Assembly (NCBI GenBank): GCA_035464115.1
Contig: DATHSN010000059.1
Coordinates: 1 to 12,619 of the forward strand
Source: DATHSN01 sp035464115
GTDB lineage: Bacteria; Actinomycetota; Acidimicrobiia; Acidimicrobiales; SKKL01
Direction of reading: 5' to 3'
Length of the DNA: 12,619 nt
The notes below the pieces were generated by a model. That model was not told the DNA's origin. It saw nothing but the letters and a program-made list of their open reading frames with translations, and did no database searches. Shown one piece after another: positions 7,022-12,619 of the stretch. A program made the translations under genes and the position numbers. Numbering within the stretch: the first letter of the stretch is position 1; every line of letters starts with the position of its first letter.

Positions 7022-7962
7022 CAGTAGCGCTCCCGGATCCGACGGACCAGGCGGTCACCGAAGATGTTGAGGGCGAAGGTCATGAGGAAGAGCAGCGCTC
7101 CCACGAAGTAGAGGCTCTGGAAGGCGAGCGTGTCGCCGGCCACCTGGTCGGTGCCCACACCGAGGGCGGCCATGGCGGCGGTCATGGTCTGGCCCGGCGA
7201 CCAGATGTCCCAGCTGCGGAGCGAGCCGCCGGTGGCGCCCGAGGCGATGGCGACCACCATCGTCTCACCGATCGCCCGGGACAGCCCGATGATGCCGGCG
7301 GCGACGATGCCCGAGATGGCGGCCGGGAACACGACGCGGGTCGACACGGTGATCTTGCGGGCGCCGACCCCGTAGGCGGCCTCGCGCAGCGCCATCGGCA
7401 CCGAGCGCATGGCGTCCTCGGACACCGAGGCCACGAGCGGCAAGGTGAGCACGCCCACTGCGATGCCGGCCGACAGCAGGTTGAAGAAGGCCACGTCGGA
7501 GTTGATGCGGGTGAGCAGCTCGGGGGTGATGAAGCTGATGGCGAAGTAGCCGAGCACCACGCTCGGCACGCCGGCGAGCATCTCGAGGATGGGCTTGACG
7601 GTGCGCCGCACCTTCGGCGAGGCGTACTCGGACAGGTAGACGGCCGATCCGAGGCCGAGCGGCACCGCCACCGCCATCGCGATGAGGCTCACGATCATCG
7701 TGCCGATGATCAGGGTCGGGACGTCGTAGAGACCCCGACGGGGGAACCAGCCGATCTCGAGGAGGCTCGAGGTGTCGACCTCGACCGCGAACGAGAACGC
7801 CCGGCCGGCCACCGAGGCCACGATCAGGATGCTCACCCCGATCGAGAGCCACGCGTTGAACTTGAAGAACCCCTTCGCCAACGCCTCCTTGCGGCGCTTG
7901 CGGGGCGAGCTGCGCAGGTCGGCGGGACTGCTCGGGGTCGGGTTGGAGACGGCGACGGCCAT
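7021..7962 (-). CDS. pstC: Phosphate ABC transporter permease PstC
   Basis: A 313-residue inner-membrane permease, partner of PstA. Six or so helices are visible, with the characteristic VYLSEYASPKVRR, LEMLAGVPSVVLGYFA, the EAA-type loop REAAYGVGARKITV and SRAIGETMVV. It lacks the large extra loop found in some PstC proteins. I chose the ATG at 7962 because AGGGAG lies 4 bases upstream. A GTG at 7995 would add 11 residues but has no ribosome binding site and begins at the edge of the hairpin. A basic segment (PRKRRKEALAKG) precedes the first helix, as expected for a cytoplasmic N-terminus. Confidence 0.96.
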   Translation of the reverse strand: MAVAVSNPTPSSPADLRSSPRKRRKEALAKGFFKFNAWLSIGVSILIVASVAGRAFSFAVEVDTSSLLEIGWFPRRGLYDVPTLIIGTMIVSLIAMAVAVPLGLGSAVYLSEYASPKVRRTVKPILEMLAGVPSVVLGYFAISFITPELLTRINSDVAFFNLLSAGIAVGVLTLPLVASVSEDAMRSVPMALREAAYGVGARKITVSTRVVFPAAISGIVAAGIIGLSRAIGETMVVAIASGATGGSLRSWDIWSPGQTMTAAMAALGVGTDQVAGDTLAFQSLYFVGALLFLMTFALNIFGDRLVRRIRERY

Positions 7963-7999
7963 GCGGCTCCCTCGGGGGCGGAGCGGTTCGGTCACGAGG

Positions 8000-8030
8000 C
8001 GGGGCCGGGCGGCGATGCCGCCCGGCCCCG
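8000..8030. other. Perfect 14-bp stem-loop between pstS and pstC
   Basis: CGGGGCCGGGCGGC (8000-8013) and its exact complement (8017-8030) are separated by three bases. It lies 42 bases after the pstS stop and 37 before the pstC ATG. No T-run follows on either strand, so it is not a canonical terminator. A partial terminator or an RNA end that protects the pstS message is more likely. That would let the receptor be made in excess over the membrane parts, a ratio common for ABC importers. Confidence 0.75.
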
Positions 8031-8040
8031 GGACATCAGT

Positions 8041-8070
8041 GGATCACACTCAAGGGGTGCGGATCACGCT
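8041..8070. repeat. Direct repeat of a 10-mer after pstS
   Basis: GGATCACACT (8041-8050) and GGATCACGCT (8061-8070) repeat at a 20-base spacing immediately beyond the pstS stop. On the transcribed strand they read AGYGTGATCC. Two helical turns of spacing would suit a dimeric DNA-binding protein, but no known site matches. Confidence 0.4.
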
Positions 8071-8072
8071 GG

Positions 8073-9215
8073 TCAGGAGAAGACCCGACCAGTGGTGCGG
8101 TCGGCCCAGGTGGAGCGGGCCGTCTCGAGGTCGGCGGCGGGGATGTCGACGTAGCCGGCCTCGCCGACCATCGCGACGCCCTCATCGGCGAGGTACAGGT
8201 CGATGAAGGCAGCCAGCTCGGGCTTCTCGTCGGCGTAGGCCGCGTTGACGTAGATGAACAGCGGCCGGGCGATGGGGTACTCACCCGACTCGATGGTCTC
8301 CACGGTCGGCTCGACGCAGCCACCACCGCCGTCGACCGCCAGCGCCTGGATGGCGCCGGGGTTCTCGAGCACGAAGGAGTAGCCGACCCAGCCGAGCGAG
8401 GTGGGCGTCCCGGCGATCGCCTCGACGATGACGTTGTCGTTGGGCGAGGCCTGGTAGTCGGGACGGGCGACCGCGTCCTGGCCGCGGGAGTCGGCGATCT
8501 CCTCGAGGGCGAGCTCGAGGAAGGTGTCGTAGGTGCCCGACTCCTCGCCGGGGGCCGAGACCACGAGCGGGGCGTCGGGGTACGGGGTGGTGACGGCGCC
8601 GAACTCGTCGCCGAGGTCGGCAGCGAGCTCGTCGGCGAGGTCGTTGGCGTCGGACCAGGTGTTGAAGCCGGTCGACTCAGGGCCGAGGAGGGCGTAGAGG
8701 TCGGGGAAGCTCAGGCACTCGATGGCGTCGTTCTCGTTCGAGGTGATGACGGAGAGGCCGTCGATCGCCACGTAGAGCTCGATCCACTCGATGCCGTTCT
8801 GCTCACAGACCTCGGCCTCCTCGTCCTTGATCGCCCGAGAGGCGTTGGAGACGTCGGTCTCGCCGTTGCAGAAGATCTGGAAGCCGTCGCCGGTGCCCGG
8901 GCCGTCGACCGAGATGGCGACGTTGGGGTTGTCGGCGGCGAAGAGCTCGGCGACGCGGGCCGTGACCGGCTCCACCGTCGACGAACCCGAGACGATGACC
9001 TCGCCCGACAGGCCGGCATCGCCGCCGTCGTCGCCGGCGTCGTCACCGGCGTCGGCGTCGTCGCCGTCGTCGGTCTCCTCGGGTGCCTCGGTGTCCTCGG
9101 TGGTGTCGCCCGCGTCGGTGGTCTCGTCGTCGTCATCGCCGCAGGCGGCGGCGATGAGCGAGAACGCAGCGAGCAGGGCGAGCAGCCACGCGAAGCGGCG
9201 GTTGCGCAGAGTCAA
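8073..9215 (-). CDS. pstS: Phosphate-binding lipoprotein PstS
   Basis: The 380-residue extracytoplasmic receptor that captures phosphate and delivers it to PstCA. A basic start and hydrophobic stretch (8-24) end in LIAAAC, giving lipidated Cys25. An unusually acidic linker follows (27-66: 22 of 40 residues are Asp or Glu). The mature domain has the phosphate-loop motif SGSSTVEP (76-83), the second contact region SNASRAIK (123-130) and SGTYD (226-230). Cysteines beyond the lipid anchor (C116, C137, C167 and one near the C-terminus) could form disulfides. The start is a TTG at 9215, set by AAGGAGG 8 bases upstream. Much longer upstream reading is an artefact across the promoter. It heads the operon and lies directly downstream of the PHO-box repeats, so strong induction by low phosphate is expected. 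Confidence 0.95.
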   Translation of the reverse strand: MTLRNRRFAWLLALLAAFSLIAAACGDDDDETTDAGDTTEDTEAPEETDDGDDADAGDDAGDDGGDAGLSGEVIVSGSSTVEPVTARVAELFAADNPNVAISVDGPGTGDGFQIFCNGETDVSNASRAIKDEEAEVCEQNGIEWIELYVAIDGLSVITSNENDAIECLSFPDLYALLGPESTGFNTWSDANDLADELAADLGDEFGAVTTPYPDAPLVVSAPGEESGTYDTFLELALEEIADSRGQDAVARPDYQASPNDNVIVEAIAGTPTSLGWVGYSFVLENPGAIQALAVDGGGGCVEPTVETIESGEYPIARPLFIYVNAAYADEKPELAAFIDLYLADEGVAMVGEAGYVDIPAADLETARSTWADRTTGRVFS

Positions 9216-9223
9216 GGGGGTGC

Positions 9224-9230
9224 CCTCCTT
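9224..9230 (-). promoter_or_regulatory. Strong ribosome binding site deciding the pstS TTG start
   Basis: On the minus strand AAGGAGG lies 8 bases before TTG at 9215. No ATG or GTG in frame is as well placed, and the resulting protein begins with a proper lipoprotein signal. Confidence 0.85.
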
Positions 9231-9247
9231 GGGCGGATGTGCAGGGG

Positions 9248-9273
9248 CGACGTCATCGGTTCGACGTCGTCGG
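9248..9273. repeat. 12-bp direct repeat in the pstS leader
   Basis: CGACGTCATCGG (9248-9259) and CGACGTCGTCGG (9262-9273) differ at one base and are 14 bases apart. Each contains the palindrome GACGTC. It lies between the PHO box and the ribosome binding site; the function is unknown. Confidence 0.5.
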
Positions 9274-9311
9274 GCGGCACCGTACGGAGAGCTGGTTGCG
9301 GCGAACGACCG

Positions 9312-9344
9312 CGGAGGTGAACCAAGGGTGAACGAGACCCGAAC
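9312..9344 (-). promoter_or_regulatory. PHO box: three 11-bp direct repeats upstream of pstS
   Basis: Read on the minus strand, three contiguous 11-mers occur: GTTCGGGTCTC (9344-9334), GTTCACCCTTG (9333-9323) and GTTCACCTCCG (9322-9312). The last two carry GTTCACC exactly; the first is degenerate. Streptomyces PhoP boxes are known to be 11-bp direct repeats with a conserved GTTCACC heptamer, so this is a convincing site for the RegX3/PhoP-type regulator encoded in the same block. It begins 97 bases upstream of the pstS start codon. A possible -10 element TACGGT lies at 9284-9279, but its spacing to the repeats (32 bases) is too long for them to act as the -35, so the transcription start is uncertain. 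Confidence 0.85.
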
Positions 9345-9361
9345 GTTCCCCGGGCGGTGAC

Positions 9362-10549
9362 TCAGCCGTCGTGAGCCACCGCGGAGCGTGACGCCCCGGC
9401 CTCCCAGGCCGCGACGAGGGCCAGGCGCTCGGCGGCGGGCGGGTGGGTGGCCCGCAGCCGCGAGAGCGGGCCGGGGTCGAGGTCGGCCAGGTTCTTGGTG
9501 TGCAGCCGGCGGAGCATGTCGCGCATGCGGTCGGGCTCGCCGAGCAGCTCGAGCGCCGAGAGGTCGGCCTCGCGCTCGAAGGCCCGCGACACGAACGCGG
9601 TGGTGAGACCGAGGGCCCCGAGCCCGATCTGGGCGGCGAGCAGCACCACCGGCAGGCCGGCGGGGTCGCCGATGCCGTCGACGCCCGCCCAGCTCCACAG
9701 CCCGTCCCACTCGGCGAGCAGGCGGAGCCCGGCGAACACGACCAGGGCGAGGGTGGCGGCGAGCGGGATCTGCTTGCGCAGGTGGTGCAGGCGCCAGTGG
9801 CCCACCTCGTGGGCGACCACCTGGGCCACGACCTCGGGCGGGTGCTCGAGGATCGTGTCGTAGAGCACCACCCGGCGGGTGGCGCCGAGCCCGGCCACGT
9901 AGGCGTTGTCGCGGGTGGAGCGCTTGCTCTCGTCGGCCACGAACGCGCCCTCGATGTGCACCCCCGCCCGCCGGGCGATGTCCTGGATGCGCGCCGACAG
10001 CTCGTCGTGCTCGAGCGGCTCGAACTTGTTGAAGATCGGGGCGATCACCACGGGGAAGAGGAAGCCGAGCACCACGCTGAACCCGACCACCAGCAGCCAA
10101 CCCCACACCCACCACCAGTCGGTGGCGCGGATGACCGCGTAGAGCGGGACGAGCAGCGCCACGTTCATGACCAGGCCGAGCAGCAAGCTCTTCACCTGGT
10201 CGGCCGCGAAGCGGCCCGGGGTCTGGGTCGACAGTCCCCAGCGCTTGTCGTGGACCAGGTCGAGCCACCAGTCGAGAGCCGGGTTGTAGAGCAGCGCCAC
10301 CGCTTCGAGCAGCAGCACCACCACGATCAGCTCGAGGGCCCAGCCCCGCACGCCGAGGGCCTCGAGCAGGTTGGGGGCGGCCTCGGTGGCGATGATGACC
10401 AGCACGGCGAGCGCCGACAGCGCGGTGCGGACCAGGCGCAGCCGGGTGAGGGGCCGCTGGTAGGAGCGGGCCCGCTCCACCTCCTCGGTGGAGAACCAGT
10501 CGGTGGGGTCGTTGGGCACCCGGCGCCAGGCCGAGACGGTGGTGGTCAC
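9362..10549 (-). CDS. Ste24-type M48 family membrane metalloprotease
   Basis: A 395-residue zinc protease embedded in the membrane. The catalytic motif HEVGH is at 247-251 and the third zinc ligand E327 lies in FEREADLSA. Hydrophobic helices occur near 41-56, 70-88, 118-140, 145-172, 262-278 and 299-320. The Ste24 (CAAX protease 1) signatures are strong: YNPALDWW, RWGLSTQT, PIFNKFEPLE, and SKRSTRDNAYVAGLG followed by VVLYDTIL. Eukaryotic Ste24 trims prenylated peptides; bacterial members are thought to act in membrane protein quality control, and the substrate here is unknown. I chose the GTG at 10549, since the frame upstream is a Pro/Arg-rich shadow of the divergent gene, although the ribosome binding site is weak. 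Its stop lies only 17 bases before the PHO repeats and no terminator is visible. Confidence 0.9.
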   Translation of the reverse strand: MTTTVSAWRRVPNDPTDWFSTEEVERARSYQRPLTRLRLVRTALSALAVLVIIATEAAPNLLEALGVRGWALELIVVVLLLEAVALLYNPALDWWLDLVHDKRWGLSTQTPGRFAADQVKSLLLGLVMNVALLVPLYAVIRATDWWWVWGWLLVVGFSVVLGFLFPVVIAPIFNKFEPLEHDELSARIQDIARRAGVHIEGAFVADESKRSTRDNAYVAGLGATRRVVLYDTILEHPPEVVAQVVAHEVGHWRLHHLRKQIPLAATLALVVFAGLRLLAEWDGLWSWAGVDGIGDPAGLPVVLLAAQIGLGALGLTTAFVSRAFEREADLSALELLGEPDRMRDMLRRLHTKNLADLDPGPLSRLRATHPPAAERLALVAAWEAGASRSAVAHDG

Positions 10550-10568
10550 CGCACCAGGATGGCGCAGC

Positions 10569-10589
10569 CGGGTCGTGACCTTCGACCCG
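10569..10589. promoter_or_regulatory. Inverted repeat in the divergent promoter region
   Basis: CGGGTCG (10569-10575) and CGACCCG (10583-10589) are perfect arms around a 7-base spacer, 21 bases in all. It sits in the 74-base gap between the divergently read protease and permease genes, the natural place for an operator controlling one or both. No regulator gene is adjacent, so the binding protein is unknown. Confidence 0.4.
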
Positions 10590-10623
10590 TGCCTCCGGAG
10601 CGCCCGGGCGCGACCCTGGCCCC

Positions 10624-11664
10624 GTGAACACTTCGATCCGTGTCGATGCGACAACGGGCCTCGTCGCCCGACTGGCGCTCGGCGCGGTGGCCTGGGTGGC
10701 GGCCTACGCCGTGAACGAGCGGATGTGGGATCCGCTGCTCGGCGATGTGGTGGGCCTCGACCTCGACAGCCGGCTGGGCGACGCCGTGTCGTTCTTCTTC
10801 TACGACACCGTGAAGATCCTGCTCCTGGTCGGCGGCCTGGTGTTCGTGGTGGGGATGCTGCGCACCACCGTGTCACCCGAGCGGGTGCGCGCCGTGCTCC
10901 TCGGGCGGCGGGCGCTCACCGGCTTCGTGCTCGCCGCCGTGCTCGGCGCCGTCACGCCCTTCTGCTCGTGCAGCTCGATCCCGCTGTTCATCGGCTTCGT
11001 GGCCGCCGGGGTGCCGCTGGCGGTCACGCTCACCTTCCTCATCGCCAGCCCCCTGGTGAACGAGGTGGCGGTGGTGATGCTGGCCGGCCTGTTCGGGTGG
11101 GACATCGCTGCGCTCTACGTGGTGGCCGGGCTGACGATGGCCGTCGGCGCCGGGCTGGTCCTGAGCCGCTTCGACCTCGACCGGTGGGTGGAGCCCTTCG
11201 TGTTCGCCACCCCGGTCGGCGCGCTGGTGGCCGACGGCCACCGGCCGACCCTGGCGGAGCGGGTCGAGGCCGCCACCGACGAGACCCGCGAGATCCTCGC
11301 CAAGGTCTGGCTGTGGGTGCTGGTGAGCATCGCGATCGGTGCGGGGATCCACGGCTGGGTGCCCGCCGACTTCTTCGCCGAGCACGCCGGGCCCGACAAC
11401 CCCCTCGCCGTCCCGCTCGCCACCGTGCTCGGCGTCCCGCTCTACTCCAACGCCGCCGGGGTCATCCCCCTGGCCGAGGCGCTGTGGACCAAGGGCATGG
11501 GCCTGGGCACGGTGATGGCGTTCATGATGAGCGTCGTCGCGCTCTCGCTGCCGTCGCTCATCCTGCTCCGACGGGTGCTGATGACCCCGCTCATCGTGCT
11601 GTTCACCGCCATCGTCACCGTCGGCATCCTCGTCATCGGGCTGCTGTTCAACCTCGTCGCCTGA
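10624..11664 (+). CDS. COG0701 / PF03773 permease (ArsP- or YraQ-like)
   Basis: A 346-residue membrane protein with about eight hydrophobic helices in two halves split by a hydrophilic loop (about 195-225). The family hallmark TPFCSCSSIPLF (111-122; C114 and C116) and ASPLVNEVA (141-149) lie in the first half, and GVPLYSNAAGVIPLAEAL in the second. Characterised ArsP members export trivalent organoarsenicals through such cysteines; most of the family has no known substrate, so arsenic export is only one option. The GTG at 10624 has no clear ribosome binding site, so the message may be leaderless. The gene is followed 18 bases later by a small CxxC thioredoxin, a pairing seen widely for this family. 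No arsR or other ars gene is visible. Confidence 0.88.
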   Translation: MNTSIRVDATTGLVARLALGAVAWVAAYAVNERMWDPLLGDVVGLDLDSRLGDAVSFFFYDTVKILLLVGGLVFVVGMLRTTVSPERVRAVLLGRRALTGFVLAAVLGAVTPFCSCSSIPLFIGFVAAGVPLAVTLTFLIASPLVNEVAVVMLAGLFGWDIAALYVVAGLTMAVGAGLVLSRFDLDRWVEPFVFATPVGALVADGHRPTLAERVEAATDETREILAKVWLWVLVSIAIGAGIHGWVPADFFAEHAGPDNPLAVPLATVLGVPLYSNAAGVIPLAEALWTKGMGLGTVMAFMMSVVALSLPSLILLRRVLMTPLIVLFTAIVTVGILVIGLLFNLVA

Positions 11665-11682
11665 CGGCGGGAAGGAGTCACC

Positions 11683-11916
11683 GTGGAGATCAAGGTGCTG
11701 GGACCGGGCTGCGCCAACTGCCACAAGCTCGAGGCGCGCACCCGTGAGGCGCTCGCCGCGCTCGGGCGCGACGACGTCATCGAGGCGGTGACCGACCCGG
11801 CTGCCATCGTCGGCTACGGGGTGATGCGCACCCCGGCGCTGGTCGTCGACGGCACCGTCGTCGTCTCGGGCACGGTGCCCAAGGTGGCCGAGCTCACCGC
11901 GCTGCTCGGCGGCTGA
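11683..11916 (+). CDS. Small thioredoxin-fold protein (redox-active disulfide protein 2 type)
   Basis: A 77-residue protein with a minimal thioredoxin fold. The active site GPGCANC puts the redox cysteines at C10 and C13, and MRTPALVVDG supplies the conserved cis-proline P51. The length fits the Thioredoxin_3 family (PF13192). It has no signal peptide, so it should act in the cytoplasm. GAAGGAG lies 5 bases before the GTG start. It is in the same operon as the CSC-motif permease, which suggests it reduces the permease cysteines or hands a thiol-bound metal(loid) to them. That role is inferred from position only. Confidence 0.9.
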   Translation: MEIKVLGPGCANCHKLEARTREALAALGRDDVIEAVTDPAAIVGYGVMRTPALVVDGTVVVSGTVPKVAELTALLGG

Positions 11917-11943
11917 CGAGCTGCGCACCGTGCAGCAGCAGAA

Positions 11944-11985
11944 CCACACATCGTGTGGCATTCTGACACACGCCTTGGAGGTGTG
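11944..11985 (+). promoter_or_regulatory. CACAC/GTGTG half-site array before the toxin-antitoxin module
   Basis: A perfect inverted repeat CCACAC-ATC-GTGTGG occupies 11944-11958. Further half-sites CACAC (11967-11971) and GTGTG (11981-11985) follow, the last running into the ribosome binding site (GGAGG, 11977-11981). Ribbon-helix-helix antitoxins usually bind such palindromes upstream of their own gene, so this is a likely autoregulatory operator. I see no convincing -35/-10 pair. Confidence 0.6.
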
Positions 11986-11987
11986 AG

Positions 11988-12362
11988 ATGCCCCTGGAGA
12001 CGAGGACGACCCGACTTCCCGTCGACCTGATCGACGCCGCGGAGAGCGAGGGGCGCGCCGAGCACCGGTCGGCATCCAAGCAGCTCGAGCACTGGGCACG
12101 GTTCGGGATGTTCTTCTCCCGCCAGACGAGCGTGGCCCAGCGACGGATCGAGCGGGCCGTGTCCGGCGAGGTCGCCCTCCGCGACCTGTCCGCCGACGAG
12201 CAGGTGGTGGCGAACGCGGCGATCGATGCGACGATCTCGGTCGCGGCGAACGAGACGTCCTTCGCCGAGCGGCTCGCCGCACGCGGGGTCACGACCGTCG
12301 TCATGGACGACGAGGGCCGCATGGTCCGACGCCACCCCGACGGGTCGACGACGATCCTGTGA
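11988..12362 (+). CDS. ParD-like antitoxin
   Basis: A 124-residue protein whose first ~45 residues resemble the ParD_like family (PF11903): TTRLPVDLIDAA, then EHRSASKQLEHWARFG, the pattern of a ribbon-helix-helix DNA-binding fold. The middle is helical and acidic, and the C-terminal part (about 89-124: FAERLAARG, DDEGRMVRRHPDGSTTIL) probably binds and neutralises the toxin. The ATG has GGAGG 6 bases upstream. The downstream toxin gene overlaps it by four bases (GTGA), the usual antitoxin-first order. The overlapping operator-like repeats support autoregulation. An antitoxin is the best reading; a stand-alone regulator is less likely given its neighbour. Confidence 0.85.
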   Translation: MPLETRTTRLPVDLIDAAESEGRAEHRSASKQLEHWARFGMFFSRQTSVAQRRIERAVSGEVALRDLSADEQVVANAAIDATISVAANETSFAERLAARGVTTVVMDDEGRMVRRHPDGSTTIL

Positions 12363-12619
12363 GCCGCCTGGACCTCGTCGTGGGTCCCAACGGCGCGGGC
12401 AAGTCGACCTTCGTCGAGCTCGTCCTCGCCGACGTGCGCCCGGGGACGACGTTCGTGAACGCCGATGTCATCGCGGCCCAGCGCTGGCCCGACGATCCCG
12501 TCGGGCACGGCCACGACGCCGCCCGAGCCGCGGCGCAGATCCGTGACGCCGTGCTCGAGCGCGGCGACCCGTTCATCGCGGAGACCGTCGCCTCGCACCC
12601 GTCGAAGGTCGATCTCGTC
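12359..12619 (+). CDS. Zeta-toxin-like P-loop kinase (3' end outside window)
   Basis: The first 87 residues of a P-loop protein: Walker A GPNGAGKS at 9-16, then TTFVNADVIA (D36 in the position of the Zeta catalytic aspartate), RWPDDP, and FIAETVASHPSK. These are typical of the chromosomal Zeta-toxin/AAA family. Characterised Zeta toxins phosphorylate UDP-N-acetylglucosamine and poison cell-wall synthesis; whether this one does is unproven. The GTG start overlaps the antitoxin stop by four bases. The rest of the gene, including the C-terminal substrate and ATP-binding arginines, lies beyond the window, so intactness cannot be judged. Confidence 0.85.
   Translation, partial: MSRLDLVVGPNGAGKSTFVELVLADVRPGTTFVNADVIAAQRWPDDPVGHGHDAARAAAQIRDAVLERGDPFIAETVASHPSKVDLV

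Noticed and set aside
9216..10631. In-frame extension of pstS far upstream to give an 852-residue fusion
   Set aside because: The extension is Arg/Ala/Pro-rich noise across the protease gene. A strong ribosome binding site and lipoprotein signal place the start at 9215.

Overview
The window is very GC-rich. It is coded mostly on the minus strand with many GTG and TTG starts, and it carries a SenX3/RegX3-type phosphate two-component system. Together these point to a chromosome segment of a high-GC actinobacterium. A deep-branching class such as Acidimicrobiia is possible, but I cannot place it from sequence reading alone.

Minus strand, read in transcription order from about 10.55 kb down to 1: a Ste24/M48-type membrane metalloprotease (9362-10549); a promoter region with three 11-bp PHO-box-like repeats (9312-9344); then a long phosphate block. 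The block is pstS (lipoprotein phosphate receptor), pstC and pstA (permeases), pstB (ATPase), phoU (negative regulator), surE (nucleotide phosphatase), senX3 (sensor kinase) and regX3 (response regulator). A major facilitator transporter follows and runs off the left edge of the window. Genes from pstC to regX3 are overlapping or separated by at most 49 bases, so they look like one transcription unit. A perfect 14-bp hairpin separates pstS from pstC. The arrangement puts phosphate capture, import, PhoU signalling, SenX3-RegX3 regulation and a phosphate-releasing SurE under what looks like one RegX3/PhoP-responsive promoter.

Plus strand, from 10.62 kb to the right edge: a COG0701-type permease (PF03773, ArsP/YraQ-like) followed by a small CxxC thioredoxin-fold protein. 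After these comes a type II toxin-antitoxin module, made of a ParD-like antitoxin and a Zeta/AAA-type kinase toxin with a 4-base overlap; the toxin is cut by the window end. Inverted repeats that could be operators lie before both plus-strand units.

The most notable points are surE inside a pst-senX3-regX3 operon, the 16-codon minicistron that joins surE to senX3 through two stop/start overlaps, the three-unit PHO box, the hairpin after pstS, and the ParD-like/Zeta pair. I see no rRNA, tRNA, CRISPR array or insertion sequence.
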